Assembly: GCA_003833135.1 (NCBI GenBank)
Contig: QZLH01001193.1
Coordinates: 9,572 to 24,571 of the forward strand
Source of the DNA: Oehlia diaphana
Lineage: Eukaryota > Glomeromycota > Glomeromycetes > Glomerales > Glomeraceae
DNA length: 15,000 nucleotides
Reading direction: 5' to 3'
Part shown: piece after piece, positions 10,756 to 15,000 of the stretch
How the letters are laid out: the number at the start of each line of letters is the position of its first letter
Position numbering within the stretch: the stretch's first letter is position 1
The notes under the pieces: model-generated
Database searches by the model: none
Seen by the model: the letters and a program-made list of their open reading frames with translations, nothing else
Told to the model about the DNA's origin: nothing
Translations under genes and position numbers: made by a program

Positions 10756-10927
10756 TATTTCACGTCCGTCTAGCCATTAAAGAATCATATTATAAACATA
10801 CATATCAAGAATGATATTTTTGCTTCACGCGTGACATTGCATTGTACAGTGACATTGTACAACAAAAAACTTTAAATGGCATTTCTGTTAGTAACTCCAA
10901 AAAAAAAAAAATTTTAGTCTAAGATCT

Positions 10928-11264
10928 CATTTTTTAATCGAACATAATAGCACAAAAATATATATATATAAAATACAAAATAAAAAAAAATAGAGCGATA
11001 AAAAACAAGGAGGAAAAAATAATTAATAAAGTAGATTTTTTATTAGAAAAAAAAATACGAGATTAAACCTTTGCGACAATACAAAAAATATGAATAAAAG
11101 ATTAAACCCGAGATGAGTGAATGGCGAAAGGTTGAATAAAATAGTCTTTGAATAAATTTTTAATTTTCGAAAATTGAACCGAAAATGATTTATGGTGGCG
11201 AATTAACATGAATACGATTATATGACGAATAAAATGTAAACCTATTATTAATTCAGTAAATTCC
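10928..11264 (-). repeat. Diverged direct copy of the forkhead gene 3' end (copy A)
   Basis: This stretch aligns along its whole length, in the same orientation, with 13141-13568. Shared blocks in order include TAATAGCACAAAAATATATA, ATAATTAATAAAGTA, AAAGATTAAACCCGA, GCGAAAGGTTGA, AAATAGTCTTTGAATAAATT, GATTTATGGTGGCGAATTAA, ATTATATGACG and CTATTATTAATTCAGTAAAT. On the minus strand it still reads N-L-L-N-stop, as in the forkhead C-terminus, but similarity stops immediately upstream of that. The copy is therefore essentially a 3' UTR plus the last few codons. Patchy similarity may continue to about 10678. Confidence 0.85.
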
Positions 11265-11436
11265 ACGAATGTGTACATGTGAATTGACTACCCCTGGATA
11301 GAAAAAAATGGTCGTCGTTAGTAGAGCCCCCACCGAAAATTTATGTTGTTCGCGTTCCGTAATGCTAATAAGACCTTCAGAAAACCTGAACGAGGAATTG
11401 GATATTCTCTGAAGGCGCAACCGAAATATTCATACC

Positions 11437-11610
11437 TTATTCGCGTAATGTTTTGCCTTCGTCTCCTATAATTTCATCAACTAGCGCCATACATTTTTTT
11501 GTTTGGGCTCGGAGATAATTAAGTTGGAAAATATAAGGTCGGACACTAAAATACTGATAATAATAGTAGTGTGGAAAATATGAGGAAGGTCGGTAAAAGC
11601 TCATAATCAT
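11437..11610 (-). CDS. Small hypothetical ORF (57 aa)
   Basis: A minus-strand ORF runs from ATG at 11610 to TAA at 11437-11439, directly after an upstream in-frame stop. The N-terminal half is Tyr/Phe-rich and the C-terminal half is charged and protein-like (LRAQTKKCMALVDEIIGDEG at about residues 33-52). I do not recognise a family. Just past its stop there is a GTATGA donor-like site, and further on a good acceptor (TTTTTTTCTATCCAG, ending about 11296) leads into the minus-strand copy of the forkhead 3' end. It may be a remnant of a decayed minus-strand gene whose 3' end is copy A, or chance. Confidence 0.25.
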   Translation of the reverse strand: MIMSFYRPSSYFPHYYYYQYFSVRPYIFQLNYLRAQTKKCMALVDEIIGDEGKTLRE

Positions 11611-11644
11611 TCAGTCTTTAAGTTTCAGCTATTAAATTCTTACT

Positions 11645-12757
11645 ATGTCTTCTTTCAAATCATTCAGCTCTTCCACTTCGTTAACTGTCGATGTATATGT
11701 ATATGTGTATATATTGACACTACACATTCTTCGCCCATGCTTCTTCCGAAGAGTCAATTTCGGTAAGAGTATATTTGTCGTTTTTGTATATTGCGCAATT
11801 GAAATTCTATTTGTGACAAGTCTTTTTTGGTGTCTGGTGGCCTTGGAATTTCAAGTGACAAGTTTGTGTCTCGACCTGAAATTATAAAACGTCTCGTAAA
11901 GACCTGATCGTTCTATCATGTGATCTGCGACCAGAAAATCCCCGGATTGCGTTTGATATCTTGACGAAAAATCTTAGGCACTAAAAGTAATCATTATATA
12001 TTGAAAATATGTACTTATTGATCCAGCTTCTCATTTTTATAGTTGAATTAAAAGACCTAAAGTGGGTAAGACCTTTAAACGTGCTTTTGCTACTTACAAA
12101 AAGAAATATGGAAAGCCACCGGTCATTGTTTATAACAATGTCAGCTGTTTGGTTCATAAGAACTCAGACTTGACATCCTCCAGGATGATGCAAAACACAG
12201 TGTTGATAACAAAAAGTACATTTTTGTGTTTGTCAATAGTGAGTGAAGCGTACCCGAAGAATGCAATGTAAGTGCTAACAAGGTTTTCTTATTTACAAGC
12301 GTATTTGTTGATCGATATCTTTATTCTTAACTGATCCCGTGCATATAAACCAGTGATTGAAATAAGTTCTATGAATTTTGTTGGTGGGCGAATTGTGGAT
12401 TTGAAATCTGTTGCAGATAAGTTTCACGAAGGGCAGTCCTTCGAAGGTATGTTTGATTTTGATATTTTGCATCTAACGAATTTACGCAATTTTGCTTTGG
12501 ATTAATTCTTTTTAGATATAAAAAAGCAAATTTTAGTTGAAGTTGTTGATAAGTTCATAACTGTAAAACTCCTTCAAAACTATAAGCATTATGAAGTGGG
12601 AAAGCGTATAATCAGTGCTCTATCAAAAGAACTTGATCGTACTACATTTGAGAGATTTTTTGATGAACCCGAAATAACCAATGAAGTCTTGCGAGACAAA
12701 CGTATTTGCATATCACCCAGAAAAAGATACTTGACTTTTCGTTTTTATGAAATATAG
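11645..12757 (+). pseudogene. Degraded P-loop NTPase-like gene of an expanded Glomeromycotina family
   Basis: Consecutive fragments in shifting forward frames fit one protein: MSSFKSFSSSTSL at 11645, DKFVSRPEIIKRL at about 11857-11895, GKTFKRAFATYKKKYGKPPV then IVYNNVSCLVHKN at 12065-12166, LDILQDDAKHSVDNKKYIFV at about 12169-12228, RAYKPVIEI and VGGRIVDLKSVADKF at 12338-12446, FEDIKKQILVEVVDKF and GKRIISALSKEL after an intact intron at 12447-12515. Lesions: a one-base loss at the TGGG of 12063-12066, a frameshift near 12168, an in-frame TGA at 12244-12246, probable internal deletions (no Walker A found; a short junction between PVIEI and VGGRI) and a frameshift near 12700, after which FAYHPEKDT runs into TGA. 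From memory, such AAA/P-loop ATPase-like proteins are numerous in Rhizophagus; a database search was not possible. Function of the family is unclear. Confidence 0.75.
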
Positions 12758-13140
12758 GATTTGCATAGAATTTTACAAAATAATATATATATATATCTTT
12801 TATTGCTAATGACCCATAAGAGCATAAATTTTTTATTTTTCGATAACGTAAAATAATGAGTGAGAGGGGGTACGCGGATCCTATGCCATTTAATGCATCT
12901 TTGCTTCTTACAGCTAACTTGTTTTGAATTTTATTTTTAGTAACAATAAATGATCAGCCCAATACAGTATTTTATTAATTCATAAGATGTATAAGATGTG
13001 ACATTTAAGAAAGTCAATTAACTATCAAAAAACTATATATAAATAAATTTCCTAAATAAGTTTATTATTAAAATTTTTACGATCTTTCTTATTCGAGTCT
13101 AAGAGAAAAATAAAGTCTATTTTCAATTCTAACATTAATT
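12758..13140. other. AT-rich spacer
   Basis: No gene is supported. It contains a TA run at 12783-12796. The GAATTTTATTTTTAGTAACA stretch from about 12926 matches GAATTTTATTTTTAATAACA at about 10679, consistent with an extended but weak duplication. TTTATT at 13071-13076 is an AATAAA on the minus strand, about 480 bases past the forkhead stop, and is a possible poly(A) signal for that gene. Confidence 0.45.
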
Positions 13141-13167
13141 CATTTTTAATCGAATAATAGCACAAAA

Positions 13168-13200
<33 letters not shown>

Positions 13201-13568
13201 CACAAAATAAAAAATTAATTTGAAAAGAACGATAAAAAATCAAGGAGGAGAAAAATAATTAATAAAGTAAAAAGAATTATATACAGCGAAATTTTTTTTT
13301 TTAAAAAAAATAATAAAAATACGAATTAAAAATTTAAAATTTTGCGATAATACGAAAAATATGAAATAAAGATTAAACCCGAAGGAGTTAAATTGCGAAA
13401 GGTTGATGATTAAAAAAATAATAATTTGATAAAATAGTCTTTGAATAAATTTTAATTTTCGAAAAACTAAAACGAAACGATTTATGGTGGCGAATTAACA
13501 TGAAAATAAAAATTTAGTATGTACATACAATTATATGACGTAAATCTATTATTAATTCAGTAAATTAC
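13141..13568 (-). repeat. Forkhead gene 3' end, duplicated unit (copy B)
   Basis: This is the partner of 10928-11264, in the same orientation. It covers the last codons of the forkhead gene, its stop and most of the presumed 3' UTR. It is about 90 bases longer than copy A, mainly from an expanded TA tract (13168-13200) and extra A/T-rich insertions near 13211-13330 and 13405-13430. As it is joined to an intact gene, it is likely the parental copy. Confidence 0.85.
13168..13200. repeat. TA microsatellite inside copy B
   Basis: An alternating TA run interrupted by one CA step. The equivalent position in copy A has a much shorter run, so the tract has expanded or contracted since the duplication. 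Confidence 0.8.
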
Positions 13569-15000
13569 GGATTTTCATTGAACCAGCCACTGACGAATTA
13601 GTCGAATTAATATCACCAATTGCTGGATGATCATTATAAATATACTCCATTTTAATTTCTCTTTTAATTGATGAATCACTACTTATATTCCATTCAGAAC
13701 CTGGTCCACTACTTCTCGATTCAACAGGATAAGGTGATATATCTATATGTAAATTGGAATGATCTGATGAAGGATTACTTACATCTGTTGTATCAGTTAT
13801 ATTGAATACATCACATCTTCCAGAATTTGACCCGCTTGCATTCACATTCACACTTGAAGCATAATTTGAAGGTGAAGGAGAAGTTAAATTTGTAAAATTT
13901 GGTTCAGATGAATGTCTTTTCGGAACATAAAATTTTTTTTGATTCAGGCTTGATGATAAAGGAGGTGTCATTAAAGACGTAGAAGAGGAAACAGACACTG
14001 GAGAGGGAACCGTTAATGTTAAAGGTATTCGTTCTCCATTACTTCCATTATGGGAGGGATAATGATATTGTTGTTGATGATTTAATATATGATGAGGATG
14101 ATGACGATAAGTACTTTCACTATCATCTTCAACTTCAACCAATCTACCTGCCATATTATTGTCAGATGGAGAAGTATCACTACCACCACTATCATCATCA
14201 CCAAGTCCTGGTCCACCCATCCCTGGATGTATACCAACACCTACTTCACCAGGTCTACGTTTTTGTACTCCACCCCTCGCAAATACACCATCATGATAAG
14301 CAGACATATATTCCGGGTCTATAGTCCAATAACCTCCTTTACCCTTACTCGCTGCAGATGATGACGTTGAATGACCTAATTCGGTATCTGAACGAGGTAC
14401 CTTTTTAAAACACTTGTTCAATGAAAGATTATGACGAATTGTGTTCTGTTTGTTTGTTACAAGGATTAATAAAATAAGGGGTGGGAAAAAAAAGAAAAAG
14501 AAAAAAAATGGGTAACACAAGTTAAAATAAATAGAACAACATTACTAAAAAAATTAAACAAGTTTTTTTTTTTTTTTTTATAATAATAGGGATTAATCAG
14601 GGGTTACCCTAGAACCAGTTTTAGGCCAAGAAAGGGATTGGCGCCCTTTGACTAACCTGCCAACCGGTATCATCCGCTTTGTACAATTGTGGATATCTTT
14701 CCATTATCCATTGATAAACTTCACGTAGTGTTAATCGTTTGTCCGGTGAATCTAAAATGGCCTGAGCGATAAGTGATGAATAAGAAAATGGGGGACGTCG
14801 TCTTCGTCTAGGAGGTCTATTATTTAGCTCGGGCGTGACAGTTACAAAAGGTTCGGATATAACATTTTGTGTTGTGTGACTTCTTTGAAATGGACGTATC
14901 GGAGTATGAGATTGTTGTGTTGATGATGGTTGATGTGGGGATGATGTTTGTAAACTATATATCGGTGATGGTTGTTGTTGTGATGAATAATTTTGTTGAA
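13552..15000 (-). CDS. Forkhead (winged-helix) transcription factor, 5'-partial
   Basis: Two exons on the minus strand, 15000-14657 (continuing beyond the window) and 14445-13552, are joined by a 211-base intron with GTTAGT donor and AAACAG acceptor, phase 0. This gives 411 residues in view, with stop TAA at 13552-13554. A Gln/Ser/Pro-rich segment precedes a basic run [20 protein letters not shown] that opens the forkhead domain (DNA 14803-14657 and 14445-14305). Recognition helix: [20 protein letters not shown], with the intron between Gln and Asn; wing end: [13 protein letters not shown]. Asn, Arg-His and Ser of the NxxRHxxS core are all present. A Ser/Ala-rich stretch ([10 protein letters not shown]) enlarges the first wing. 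The C-terminal 240 residues are disordered: Gly/Arg, acidic and His/Gln patches, many SP/TP sites, and two adjacent psi-K-x-E motifs (IKRE, IKME). It is tail-to-tail with the bHLH gene. The translation of the intron next to the second exon (Phe-rich) is not protein. Confidence 0.93.
13645..13668 (-). other. Tandem SUMO-consensus motif in the forkhead C-terminus
   Basis: The minus strand encodes I-K-R-E-I-K-M-E: two adjacent psi-K-x-E sites about 30 residues before the C-terminus, in a disordered Ser-rich region. Such motifs often take SUMO in transcription factors; use here is inferred. Confidence 0.4.

Larger units (their letters stand above)
10096..10927. other. bHLH 3' UTR and AT-rich spacer
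   Basis: No gene is supported. The stretch is T- and A-rich, with a TA microsatellite (10268-10318), pyrimidine-rich runs to about 10510, a short hairpin at 10741-10755 and a GTGACATTG direct repeat at about 10836-10856. From about 10678 on there is patchy similarity to 12926 onward, which may be a more diverged extension of the duplication listed at 10928-11264. Confidence 0.45.

Noticed and set aside
11645..11887. An intact 80-aa protein starting MSSFKSFSS
   Set aside because: The frame soon leaves the family pattern, which resumes in another frame at about 11857. It is better read as the first piece of the NTPase pseudogene.
13052..13243. 63-codon minus-strand frame
   Set aside because: Its YIYIYVYIYIF core is the TA microsatellite of copy B; it lies in the forkhead 3' UTR.
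14016..14361. Two overlapping forward frames rich in His/Tyr/Thr
   Set aside because: They are antisense shadows of the His/Gln and acidic low-complexity regions of the forkhead C-terminal exon.
14446..14520. Met-initiated N-terminal extension ([12 protein letters not shown]) for the forkhead second exon
   Set aside because: This is the intron's pyrimidine tract read as protein. The forkhead domain is continuous only when 14657 is spliced to 14445, joining GWQ to NTIRHN.
1..15000. tRNA, rRNA, CRISPR or bacterial operon signals
   Set aside because: No cloverleaf, rRNA-like block or spaced repeat array was seen, and all genes are intron-containing eukaryotic types.

Overview
The window looks like nuclear DNA of an AT-rich, intron-bearing fungus, most likely a Glomeromycotina (Rhizophagus-like) arbuscular mycorrhizal fungus. 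Support from the sequence: very AT-rich spacers full of A/T runs and TA microsatellites, short GT-AG introns (mostly 60-110 nt), a fungal-type Unc104/KIF1A kinesin, and a decayed copy of a P-loop NTPase family that I remember as strongly expanded in Rhizophagus. The genus is inference from memory; no search was run.

Layout. 1-1231: AT-rich spacer with a possible gene tail at the left edge (3-209), a small inverted-repeat-bounded segment (625-739) and a GC-elevated island (about 850-985). 1232-6922 (+): a complete 12-exon kinesin-3 (Unc104/KIF1A type, 1601 aa) with motor, neck coil, FHA, KIF1-type stalk and C-terminal PH domain. The reading frame was rebuilt across 11 introns; the last intron, if retained, gives an alternative C-terminus of identical length. 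6923-8006: 3' flank of the kinesin gene and 5' flank of the next gene, with a candidate 5'-UTR intron and a hairpin just before the start codon. 8007-10095 (+): a 4-exon bHLH transcription factor (567 aa) with a long Ser/Pro-rich disordered N-terminus carrying six R-R-x-S motifs. 10096-13551: a 3.4-kb gene-poor interval. 13552-15000 (-): the 3' two exons of a forkhead transcription factor whose 5' end lies outside the window.

The interval between the two convergent transcription-factor genes is the most unusual part. The last codons and 3' UTR of the forkhead gene (13141-13568) are repeated, diverged, in the same orientation at 10928-11264. The 1.7-2.2 kb between the copies holds a broken P-loop NTPase gene (11645-12757, +) and a small antisense ORF (11437-11610, -). 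I read this as a local segmental duplication followed by decay.

The kinesin moves membrane cargo along microtubules. The bHLH and forkhead proteins are nuclear regulators. Nothing in the sequence ties the three into one pathway.
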